From Helianthus annuus (Eukaryota > Streptophyta > Magnoliopsida > Asterales > Asteraceae), in contig NC_035441.2 in NCBI RefSeq assembly GCF_002127325.2, forward strand, positions 156,207,122-156,271,121: a stretch of 64,000 nt of DNA, written 5' to 3'. A model generated the notes under the pieces. The model saw only the letters and a list, made by a program, of their open reading frames with translations, searched no databases and was not told where the DNA came from. The translations under genes and the position numbers were made by a program. This document shows, piece by piece, positions 1-9,745 of this stretch (position 1 is the first letter of the stretch; every line of letters starts with the position of its first letter).

Positions 1-703
1 CAAGATGTTCAATTTCAAGTTCCAATCATCCGGTGATCAAGCTTCTTCAACCATGAGCGGGTAATCATCTCGGTTTTACCCCGGCGTAGGTAGTTGTTAA
101 TTTAGGGTTTTGAATTGTTTTATTGCTTCAACTTTGTGACAACTTGTGTTTGATTTTTGAAACCATTGATAATAGTGTTACATTTGTTGTGAATTCGTAA
201 ATTGTCGAACGATGTTAAAGTTATGACTTTGCAAATGGTGATATGTAATTGTGCATTGTCGTGGTTAGCCTTTACTTGTGTTGACTATAAAGTGTATTCT
301 TGTCCGTTCTTCGGGACGTTGATAGTTATTAGCACCTAAGTCACGGTACACTAAATCTGCTAATCATATGCATTTGAGTTTAATCTAAAACTTGTAGAAA
401 TCCTAGGTTGACAATTACCGAACCCGGGTGTGATTCCTTTTTCTTATTATTGTTCTAGTAATCTATTGTCTCGTAATCATTAATCATTAGTTATTAATCA
501 ATTTAATCACATCACTTAGTCTAAACTCACATCTCTTAATCAAACAAAAATACAAAAACATTCTAGTAAGCTTCATAAATTGTGACATTTGTTTTAATTC
601 AATCGAATCCACACACAAACCACATACTTTTCGTGGTTCGACCCCTTGCTACCACTAACACATAGTTAAGGGTAATTTGGGCTTATAAATATTATCTTTG
701 ACC
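1..703 (+). repeat. 5' LTR of element A, 3' half only
   Basis: This stretch is a direct repeat of about 5268-5967 and includes 'ccccggcgtaggtagttg' and the block 'gtggttcgaccccttgc' near the LTR end. Small differences (for example gggtaatcatc versus ggaaaatcatc, and a few 1-3 base indels) suggest moderate age. The LTR start lies left of the window. Confidence 0.8.
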
Positions 704-790
704 AGAATTGCATATTATGTTCAAAGTTTGAGATTGTTTGAAGATTTGGGATATACTAATTGTTGTTTTCTTTGTCTTTTGATTGTAGCC

Positions 791-2716
791 ATGTTTCGAG
801 GAAACAAGAAAGCAAAAACATCCTGTCAAGGTTCATCTTCGGGAACCGGTTCAGGCTCAGGGTTATATCAAAGGCGTTGGGAATAATTGAGTAATGTAGA
901 GGAAGGCGATGGGCAACTTTTTAAACAAAATTGGGATTGGGAGGAGGCGAAAAATAGTAGGTCGGCTTCGGTATGGAAAGATGAAAAAACAAAGGCTCTT
1001 TCCCGATACCAAAACAAGAGACTAGAAGCTAAGATGTGGAAAATGAAGATGGTTACGGGTATTTCAAAACCCGTACCCGAGAGGACAGTATGTGAGCGTA
1101 CGGTAGATGTCGAGGAGTTCCGAAAGATCGGCATAGTTCAAAAGTTCGAAAAGATTGGTTGGGAGCGAGTGATTGACTGGTGTGAGGATATCACCACCCG
1201 GGTATATTTGGGGGATGTTTGTGAATGGCTATCTACTCTCCGTTTCGAACATTCTGATAGGCCGGCTCATAGGTGGCAGTTGATCGGCAACATTGGCAAA
1301 AAACCAAATGATCATGTCATTCGAGCATATTAATGCTATTTGCGAGATTTGACTCGCTTGGGTTGAAGCTTATGACTACTACGGGTATGATCAGTTTTTG
1401 GACAATAAAAGAAACGACGTTGATCCGTTGAGACTGTTAGAGGACACACTGCCAGGTTCCAGGGGTGCAGGAGATTCAAGAAACGATTTGTCTTTGGAGG
1501 GCCAAAATACTCCAAGGCATTTCATTGGAGAATGTATTGGTGCGGTATGGGGACCGCGGTAAAGTGAAGGCACCCGACTGCCGGGTTTTGCATGCGTTGT
1601 TGTATGGGACGCCCAAGCTATCATGGCGTCAAATTGTGATGATCAATACATGGGATACAAGGGAATCATTCAAGCGGAAGATGATCCCTTATGCCGAGGT
1701 TGATTAGCGCAATGATTCTGCAGCTGAATGCATTGCCTCAGGAGTCACTGTGGGTGTCTAAGCCCATCGATAAGTTCAGCTTCGCCACCATGAGGCGACA
1801 TTGGAAGATAACTGTGAAAGCTTTCGGTCATCTTCACACGGTTGAAGATGAACAAGGAGATAGTTACCGATTCAATGAACAGAGAGAGGGTGATGAAGAG
1901 GGTGACGAAGAAGAAGGCGACGAGGAGATGCCTGATGTTGAGGAGGATACGGATCCTTCTGGTCCGCGGGGACCGAGGCAAAGGTATAGGAGGAAGCATC
2001 GGGAGATTTCTGCCGATGTAGCAGACTTTGTGAACCAACGGCAGATACCATCATACCGGTTGTGGACCCGCGGGCAACAAGCGATTTACGACAACGTATC
2101 GGCAGGTATTGGTGAGGGGAGAGAGTACCATGCGAGCAGGAAGGCTTGGGAAGAGGCGCAAGGGGCGTACTCGCAGGAACAATGGGGTTTCCAAGCATCC
2201 TTTCGTGAGAGGGTGGAAAAGCATATGGAGGAACAACAACAACTGCAACAGGTGTTACAACAGTCACAAATGGAACGCTTGTTACAATTGCAAGAGGAAG
2301 AAAGGGCCCACAGACGGGCATGGGAAGAAGAGGAGGCTAGGAGCCAAAATGCACAAAGGGAATTGGACTAACTCCGATGGGGAGCGTTGGCTTTCTCTAA
2401 CCAAATGGCGATTAATAACGCCAAGGTGCTCCATGATCAAGAGCGCCATCAAAGAGATTATCAAGCCGGTCTTCCTTTTGCCGAACATTCGGGGTGGACC
2501 GATTACCCCAACCTTCCTCATCCGCAAGGCCCATCCGATCCAACCCCTCATTGGCCCGAGGCAGTCGGCTCAAGCTTCATTCTGATTCCTTACCAACCGC
2601 CACCTCAGGGAGAGTCGAGCCCACTAGATAACTACAGGGATATGTTTGAGGCCCTCACTGGTTATCCATACCAGTCGAACCCGCCAGTGAACCCTAATGA
2701 GAGATATCAGCGGTAG
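791..2716 (+). pseudogene. Element A gag-like protein, broken
   Basis: The start ATG at 791 follows a splice-acceptor-like 'gattgtagcc' and begins MFRGNKKAKTSCQG. The frame has a stop at 884-886 (WE*), continues to 1333, then shifts near 1315 (the expected continuation reads MSFEHINAIC). It is broken again around 1345, 1560 and 1690. The frame then runs open over 1691-2371 and on to 2716 with one stop. The N-terminal part (..WERVIDWCEDITTRVYLGDV..) looks like the ORF1/gag of plant Athila-like elements. The middle is a glutamate-rich acidic run (about 1880-1960). The C-terminal part is Gln/Glu/Arg-rich and probably coiled-coil (about 2215-2370), then proline-rich. I see no CCHC knuckle. Family assignment is from memory and moderate. 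Confidence 0.55.
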
Positions 2717-4596
2717 AGGCAAGGTATGTTTTTTGTTGTTGTTGTTGTATATTATTTGGCTTTCGTTATTTTTGTTTGTTCTATTTTAAATTTTTGCCTA
2801 GTTAAATGAACTTTGTGGGTGTGTTCCCTATATAACCCTCACGAGACCTCTCGTCCTCCCAAGCTATTGGGGGTTTAAAAGGGCTTGTTGCACAAGCTAA
2901 ATGCAACCGTGATTCCTACGAAAGTGAGTTAGGTTTGTTGTTGTTGTAAATTATTTTCCACATAAATCAAAGTAAAATAAGGTATGGCTTGGTAATAATT
3001 TCATAAAAGTGGTAGAACTAGGTAACTAACAAATTTTGATGGTTGTGAGAATCATGCTTCTACACAAGGGTTAAGATTTGTAGGTACATTGGGTTCGGGG
3101 GACATCTACTTTCATGGAGAAAAGAGGAGCACACGAAGAATGAGCTCAGAAATCAGGTGCATACATTTCTTTTTACTTCTGATTTTTAGTTAGCAAATAA
3201 GTGGAATGTAAATTGTATTTTTTTTCCGGGGTGAAATTTTGGGGGAATTAGGTGTGTCACATCCCTTTTGCGTTTAATACTCTAGTTCTTACACATTGAG
3301 GACAATATGTACTTCAAGTGTGGGGATGGGGAGTAGTAAAAATTTTCGTTTTTTACCCGTTCATTTAAACACTACACGAGGACAATGTTTACCTCAAGTG
3401 TGGGGATGGGGGAAAATTTCAAAAATTTTTTCAAAATTTCTTGTTTCAAAAGCGATCTTAAAAGCACAAGTAACTAAGTCAATGAGGGATGTCACAACCC
3501 ATTTGGTCTTTTGTCATGGTCAAGTTCAAGTTAATAGCATAACGAGTATTTAGCGGGTGGTTGTTTGGGAATAATCCGCCTAAGAAACTAGTATTTTATG
3601 CATGTCACATACCATACCCTTTTAGATCTGTGAGGTTTTGAGCCACTTTTATATCATAGATTACATACCTATGTTCTTTGTTTGAGTGGACCATTAGTCA
3701 TATATTGTAGAACTTGCAACTTTTTGATACGTTTGAGACTATAGACCGAATACAAGCACGAGAATGATTAAGGCATTAGGTAAACCTTTTCTCTTAAAAC
3801 CATTTATCTATCCTTACCCAAATAAATCCCCTAGTCGCCCATTTTGAGCCTAAACCTTTCGTTTGACTACGCTATAGCCCATAACCGTTAAACCTTTTCT
3901 TCTAAACCCGTGTGATGAAAATTCGATTATAGGAATCGTATTTGTATAGTTGTTTTTTATTGTTTTAAAAAAATCAGAAAATATTATGAAAAAGAGTTTG
4001 AAAAAGCATTGAGAAAACACAAAAAGAAGTGTTAGTAGTTGTCGAATAAAAGGGTGAAAGATTATTACCCATAGTTGATGTTTATATTTAGTTTTGTTTT
4101 AAGTTAGTGGTTTGTAATAAACATCGAATTTTCATCGCCTTAGCCACTTTAAAAATATCCTAATTCCTACCCTTAGCCTAGCTCCGTTACAACCCTTACA
4201 AGAACTTATGACTTGTGCTTAGTGTTCGTGATCAATGGTGGAGAATAATTGAGTTGCAAGCTTATGCGGGTATGTGTTCTAATCGGTTTTGAGTGAATAT
4301 CCTTTGAAGTGCTAATACATTATAAATATTAGCCAATTTACAAGCCGAGTGGAGAGAACATTGTGAGGGATATGCATGAATTGTTGGTTTCATGGGCGGG
4401 TTAATCTTGGGTAACCATTTGTGTACTTGAAATCACATTGCCGTTAAATATATTGAAACTGTAAAGAGTTTAAACTTTAGCATGACATCGGACCTTAACC
4501 TTCATCTCGGGAATGGGGAGTGTATTCGTTGTTCGACCCACGTGAAAGTGAAAAACATATTTGCTTGAGGGCAAGCAAAAGACAAGTGTGGGGATG
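2717..4596 (+). other. Element A non-coding internal region with PPT-like repeats
   Basis: About 1.9 kb lies between the gag-like frame and the 3' LTR without a supportable gene. It contains three copies of 'caagtgtggggatg' (3315, 3395 and 4583); only the last directly abuts the 3' LTR. The pol region expected here in an autonomous element is missing. Confidence 0.6.
4583..4596 (+). other. Polypurine tract of element A
   Basis: 'caagtgtggggatg' lies immediately 5' of the LTR start 'tgatacg', where plus-strand DNA synthesis would be primed. Two upstream copies at 3315-3331 and 3395-3412 end in longer G runs. Confidence 0.6.
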
Positions 4597-5967
4597 TGAT
4601 ACGTGGTCGAAAACCGGTGCTTGTAATTGCCTAATTTGATGTTATTACACAAATTTTAGTTTCGAATGGCCTACTTTTGATTAGATTTGTGTTTTGTAGG
4701 TCTAGCAGAGTTTAAGGAGCTTTTCGGGAGCTTTACGGGTCACCAGAGTGAAAACTGGACCACCGGAACGCGAAACGGGTCAATCGGGAGCAAGGAACGC
4801 GAAAAAACAGAAAAGAAGGTTTTGAGGCACCATCGCCGATGGCCAAAGGGCCCGTCGGCGACGTCCCATATTATCTCCCGTAGCTTGAAGCACCGTAGAC
4901 AGCGAGTTTAGCCGTCGATGGCTTTTGAAGAATGCACATACCGTCGCCGACGGTGGTTAGGTCCGTTGGCGATGGCCTCTCTAAGTTGCCGACGCGAGTT
5001 TCTTGTTTTGGGGTCAAATAAACGAATCAAAAGGGGTTGTTGACCAAGAACTCGGGAGTTACACTTATTTTGGAGATTTGAATTCATCTTGGGAGCCATT
5101 ATTCATAACATTCACCTACCAATTCATCTCTATTCTCCATCATCATCAACATACAACCCGAATCACCATCACCATCTTCACAATAAATCCATCATCCACA
5201 AACCCTAATCCTTCTACCACCATCATCTTTCACCAAACATCATCATTCACCATTCTCAAGGCTTCAAGATGTTCAATTTCAAGTTCCAATCATCCGGTGA
5301 TCAAGCTTCTTCAACCATGAGCGGAAAATCATCTCGGTTTCACCCCGGCGTAGGTAGTTGTTAATTTAGGGTTTCTAATTGTTTATTGCTTCAACTTTGT
5401 GACAACTTGTGTTTGATTTTTGAAACCATTGATAATAGTGTTACATTTGTTGCGAATTCGTAAATTGTCAAACGATGTTAAAAGTTATGACTTTGCGAAA
5501 TGGTGATATGTAATTGTGCAGTGTCGTGGTTAGGCTTTACTTGTGTTGACTATAAAGTGTATTCTTGTCCGTTCTTCGGGACGTTGATAGTTATTAGCAC
5601 CTAAGTCACAGTACACTAAATCCGCTAATCATATGCATTTGAGTTGAATCTAAAACTTGTAGAAATCCTAGGTTGACAATTACCGAATCCGGGTGTGATT
5701 CCTTTTTCTTATTATTGTTCTAGTAATCTATTGTCTCGTAATCATTAATCATTAGTTGTTAATCAATTTAATCACATCACTTAGTCTAAACTCACATCTC
5801 TTAATAAAACAAAAATACAAAAACATTCTAGTAAGCTTCATAAATTGTGACATTTGTTTTAATTCAATCGAATCCACACACAAACCACATACTCTTCGTG
5901 GTTCGACCCCTTGCTACCACTAACACATAGTTAAGGGTAATTTGGGCATAAATATTATCTTTGACCG
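4597..5967 (+). repeat. 3' LTR of element A
   Basis: It begins 'tgatacgtgg' after the PPT and ends where similarity to the 5' copy stops ('tatctttgacc'). It carries the near-palindrome array at 4830-4975. The terminal CA is seen in the 5' copy ('gacca'); in this copy the corresponding base appears mutated. Confidence 0.65.
4830..4975 (+). repeat. Near-palindrome array of the A LTR (CCRTCGSCGAYGG)
   Basis: Units are ccatcgccgatgg (4830), ccgtcggcgacg (4852), a degenerate ccgtcgatgg (4912), ccgtcgccgacgg (4941) and ccgttggcgatgg (4963). Each is a 13-mer with inverted arms around one central base. A related half unit 'gttgccgacgcgag' follows near 4985. Confidence 0.7.
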
Positions 5968-6018
5968 GAGCGCGACACTCCAATCAATTTCGCTCTCGTT
6001 CGAACCCATAATACTGCA

Positions 6019-6047
6019 CCTTCGTACGAAGGTTGCTTCGTACGAAG
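6019..6047 (+). repeat. Two CTTCGTACGAAG palindromes in the B leader
   Basis: ccttcgtacgaagg (6019-6032) and cttcgtacgaag (6036-6047) are perfect palindromes. The same word occurs in the B 3' LTR at 57682-57732, which links this segment to B. Confidence 0.75.
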
Positions 6048-6139
6048 GGGAACCTTTCCTAAGGTTTTAGCACTACTTGCCTTTCCTAAGGCTAACACAA
6101 TACACACATTTTGAAAACGCTCGCATAACACAAATGAAT

Positions 6140-6351
6140 GATTGCGTCGAGATTAGGTGTGAAAACCAAGAACTCTCGATAAGATCACTCACTCCGCGTA
6201 TTTTACTCTCAGCACGAGAATCTCCGTCGAGTTAGGAGTGATATCCACATCTCAACGGGAATCTCCATCTCTATCTCGTGGTTGTCCCAACCACACTTAG
6301 GAACGAAGTTGTTAAGCTAGGGGTGAAACCCGCATCTTAATAACGCGTTCC
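6140..6351 (+). other. Triple-hairpin leader RNA motif, element B copy
   Basis: There are three successive inverted repeats. H1: TCGAGA 6147-6152 with TCTCGA 6174-6179, plus outer GATT/GATC pairs. H2: CACGAGA 6213-6219 with TCTCGTG 6274-6280, and inner CCGT.GAG with CTC.ACGG. H3: GGAACG 6300-6305 with CGTTCC 6346-6351, and inner GTTGTTAAG with CTTAATAAC. Each displays AGGNGTGAAANCC (TAGGTGTGAAAACC, TAGGAGTGATATCC, TAGGGGTGAAACCC), in which GGN can pair with N'CC around GTGAAA. A fourth hairpin CCTTGGGT 6514-6521 / ACCCAAGG 6536-6543 follows. The same arrangement is seen in C. Role unknown; packaging, dimerisation or translation are guesses. Confidence 0.6.
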
Positions 6352-6819
6352 GTTTCTTACTTCGATTTGTCAAATCTCACCAAAGTCTCGACTGTTCCTA
6401 GGACTTGAGTCACGTAGTAACTGGAAGGATGAGTGTCGTTCGCTGTATTCTGGTGAGAGCACAATCTATTAGGCCAAAGCGTGTACTCGAACTCGTTGGG
6501 AACACTCAAATCACCTTGGGTAGTCGATGTCTAACACCCAAGGCACTCTATTTCGATTTTTAAGGCTGCAGTCGCTGAATTTTACGCGTCACCGATTTTA
6601 TTATGTTTGTGTGTTTAAAATTTACGTATTTTGATTTTGATTTCTCGCTTTCCACTCTCCGCACTGTAAAACGCGCACAACTCGCACAGCGTCCGCAATA
6701 TAAAATGCTAATCAATCGAGAACAAACTAAGAAGCCTCTTACGCTAAATTCGTCGCCTACGCTACTCGCTATCGCTCGCAACTCTCGAACGCACTACGCG
6801 CCCTTGAAAGATAAGTGAA

Positions 6820-6975
6820 TACGTGAAAAATATGTAGGTGAATACGTGCAAAATATGTGCTTACATGAATTATGTGCTCATACGTGCTTTTGTGCTTATG
6901 TGTGTGTATATGTGCTTATGTGAATTACGTGTATACGTGATTACGTGCCGACGTGTTCCTGTGCTTTACTTGGGA
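6820..6975 (+). repeat. YGTG array before gag, element B
   Basis: This is a low-complexity stretch of ACGTG/TGTG words, partly at 8-base spacing (tacgtgta, tacgtgat, tacgtgcc, gacgtgtt). The equivalent place in C (13480-13620) has the same character. Confidence 0.55.
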
Positions 6976-7093
6976 AATAATAATAATAATAAAATGAGTT
7001 GATTAAACGCTAAACTTTTCAAACAAAACCCGATATAATCGAATCTCATCTAATCCCTCGAGATGATGTCTGCTGTAGAACACATACTCGACA

Positions 7094-8415
7094 ATGTCTT
7101 CTTTCGGATCTCATACTCATCGGCATGTTCAGAGGAACAAAGCTGATAAGCGGATCGCTTCTCTCGTGGCCAGGAAATGGCCAAGGTCATACCACAAATT
7201 TTCTGTGAGATCAATGAGGTTAGCAATAAATCTTCTGTTGAATCAAAGAGTGACGCACCTAAAACTCCCTTCAGTTTCAAACAGTTCAAAGCCTATGGCC
7301 CAGCAAACTTTACTGGCGAAGATGGACTGAGTGCAATGTTTCAGTGGTTTGACTCGATCGAAGTCACCTTTCGTCAAAGTGGATGTCCTGAAAATCTCCG
7401 CACTGTGAATGCTACTAGAATCTTCCAGTCCAAGGCACTGGATTAGTGGACCGCTGAGCGCAACAGGGCGCGGTAACGATGCATCTCATGATGAAGGAGT
7501 TCTGTCTTCCTCACGAAGTCCAGAAGCTGGAATTCTGGCACATCAATCAAGAAGGAGGTGACAATGCTGGCCTCACCGCTCGTTTCAAACAGTTGAGCAT
7601 TATCTGTCCCAGTCAGGTGGACACGCCTGAAAAGACCATCAAGAAGTATATGTGCGCTCTTCCCGATTGTGTAGCTAATTTTGTTCAGGCAGCTAGACCC
7701 CCTACTATCGAGGAAACCTACTAACTCGCAGCTGAGATCAACGACAAATGAGTCTTGGCTGGAGCTTTTAAAACCTCGACCAAAAGTCTCCATCAAGCTA
7801 CTGCCACTCCTAGTACCAACAATGCAGCATCTCAAGATTCAAAGTCTTCACGCCAAAGCTGCAAGCGAAGAAACAGCAATAACAACAAGAACTATGTGAC
7901 TACTCCCGCCGCTCCATTCAACGTAGTTCCAGCACCGCCCAACAACCAGAACCGCCAAGTCGCTGTTACCAACGCACCGCCTGCCAAGCGTGCGTACACT
8001 GGTACTCACCCTCTGTGTCCTACCTGTACCTATCATCACCCAGCAGGGGTAAACTGTCATTTTTGTGCTAATTGCAACATCTATGGGCACTTTACTACAC
8101 ACTGCCGCTCAGGCCCCCGCCAGCAAACTCTTTAAGCTCTTCCTGCACCACCAGCTCAATTCCCTGCTCCTCAGGTCAACCAAGAAGCTCATGCACTCGC
8201 TGTTCATGCACGAGCTTGCTACACTTGTGGTGGCCCGAATCATTTTGCTAATGTCTGCCCTCTGCGAGTTGTGAAACAAGAACCACAGCAGCAACCGCCA
8301 CCACCACAACAGCAACAACAACAACAGCCTCAGCAGCAGCAACAACAACAGCCTCAGCAGTAGCCACAGCAAGCAGCCCGTGGAAGAACCTTCAATATCA
8401 ATGTCCGCCAAGCTT
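7094..8415 (+). pseudogene. Element B gag, broken
   Basis: The ATG at 7094 gives MSSFGSHTHRH and aligns with the C start. The frame shifts near 7170; the next open piece (7177-7446) contains FSFKQFKAYGPANFTGEDG, then there are stops near 7444 and 7475. Later pieces (7479-7724, 7755-8135) cover the gag core and a Ser/Asn/Thr-rich linker. Three zinc-knuckle-like motifs are visible: CPTC..HH..C near 8017, CANCNIYGHFTTHC near 8068 and CYTCGGPNHFANVC near 8217. A CAA/CAG-rich Gln/Pro tract follows at 8276-8390. This would be the nucleic-acid-binding capsid protein; the copy is dead. Confidence 0.75.
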
Positions 8416-9745
8416 AGACTGACAACAATGTTGTCAATGGTACGTTCCTTGTTAACGGTATTTATGCTTTTTGCTTATTTGATACTGGAGCCGATAACTG
8501 TTTTGTGTCATTTGAATTCGAAAAGCTTTTAAAACGTAAACGCGCTAATCTCCCAAAGACTTTCGACGTAGAGGTTGCCACCGGAAAGACCGTCACCGTC
8601 AGCTCTGTTCTTCGTGATTGTACTCTTACACTCAACAATCACGTTTTCCCAATCGACCTCATTCCTATGCAACTTGGTAGTTTCGATGTCATAGTAGGTA
8701 TGGACTTTCTTCGTGAAAATCATGCCGAAGTCGTTTGTTTCGAAAAGATGATTTCATTTCTCCCTCTCAAACGGCGATCAATTATGTGTTTATGGCAAAG
8801 TATCCTCGAAGGAACTTAAACTTATGTCGTGTATTCAAGCAAGCAAGTATCTCCGCAAGGAATACTTGGCTTTCTTAGCCCACATTCATAGTAGCGGAGG
8901 AGGAAAAGAAGCCGATGGAAAAGGTACATGTGGTTCGTGATTTTCCTGCTGTCTTTCCTAACGATTTACCCGGTCTACCCCTACCCGAGATATCGAATTT
9001 CGTATCGACCTTATCCCAGGTGCTAACCCTGTTGCAAAAGCCCCTTATCGCCTCGCACCGTCCAAAATGCGTTAACTTTCTAGTCAACTCCAGGAGTTCC
9101 TTGATAAAGGCTTCATACGCCCTAGCACGTCTCCTTGGGGCGCACCCGTCCTTTTCGTGAAAAAGAAGATGGATCGTTCCGAATGTGCATCGATTATAGG
9201 GAACTCAACAAGCTTATAATCAAGAATCGCTACCCTTTACCCCGAATCCGACGACTTATTTGACCTTACTGCAAGGCGCTGCCTGCTTCTCTAAGATCGA
9301 CCTACGTTCTGGTTATCACCAGCTGCGTATTCAGGAGCCAAGACATTCCAAAACCGCTTTCCGTACCCGCTATGGCCATTACGAGTTCGTGGTCATGCCT
9401 TTTGGTCTCACCAATGCACCTGCGGTCTTCATGGATTTGATGAACCATGTGTGTAAACCTTTCCATGATCGTTTCGTTATTGTGTTTATTGATGATATCC
9501 TTTATCTACTCGAAGTCGGAGAGCCGAACATGCGCAACATCTTTGTTTAGTCCTCGAGCTTCTCCAGGGGAATCGCCTCTATGCAAGTACTCCAAGTGTG
9601 AATTTGGCTTGAGGAGGTTCAATTCCTCGGTCACATCGTCAAAACGGCCAAGGAATTCACGTCGACCCCGCGAAAATAGAAGTAGTAAGAAGCTGGGTTA
9701 CGCCGAGAATCCTTTTCGAAATCCGTTCTTTTCTCGGATTGGCGG
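8416..9745 (+). pseudogene. Element B protease and reverse transcriptase (left fragment), broken
   Basis: The protease active site is FDTGAD with GAT at 8481, followed by the retropepsin flap region and IVGMDFL near 8690. The RT start (LPGLP..) is near 8965. The RT core 9260-9540 has [36 protein letters not shown] and the catalytic FIDD. Frameshifts occur near 8770, 9050 and 9520. The gene is cut at 9745 by insertion of C. The remainder (RNase H, integrase N-terminus) continues at 55963. Confidence 0.8.

Larger units (their letters stand above)
1..5967 (+). mobile_element. Element A: Athila/Tat-like non-autonomous LTR retrotransposon (5' truncated by the window)
   Basis: The first 700 bases reappear at about 5268-5967 with roughly 2% difference, so the window opens inside a 5' LTR and the matching 3' LTR ends near 5967. 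Between them lie a broken gag-like frame (791-2716) and 1.9 kb of non-coding DNA. There is no protease, RT or integrase. PPT-like 'caagtgtggggatg' motifs and an LTR starting 'tgatacg' are typical of the Athila/Tat lineage (from memory). I cannot fix the end to the base: the two LTR copies stop agreeing after 'tatctttgacc', and no clear primer site follows. The 3' flank is the leader of element B, so A inserted into B. The TSD cannot be checked. Confidence 0.75.
5968..9745 (+). mobile_element. Element B, left part: old Ty3/gypsy element (leader, gag, protease, RT)
   Basis: Starting at the edge of element A, this is the leader and first part of a gypsy element related to C: the leader hairpins, the gag start (MSSFG.. 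versus MSSSG..), the protease and the RT all match C. The 5' LTR and primer site are not visible because A inserted in the leader. The element is cut at 9745 by C within the codons for LGLAGYY and resumes at 55963. The coding region is full of stops and frameshifts. Confidence 0.8.

Noticed and set aside
1745..2321. Minus-strand frames of 97 and 149 codons opposite the A gag-like gene
   Set aside because: Shadows of the acidic repetitive coding strand; the plus frame has the recognisable protein.
8276..8390. CAA/CAG-rich tract considered as a separate microsatellite insertion
   Set aside because: It is the Gln/Pro linker of the B gag; C has a shorter CAG tract at the same place (14897-14925).
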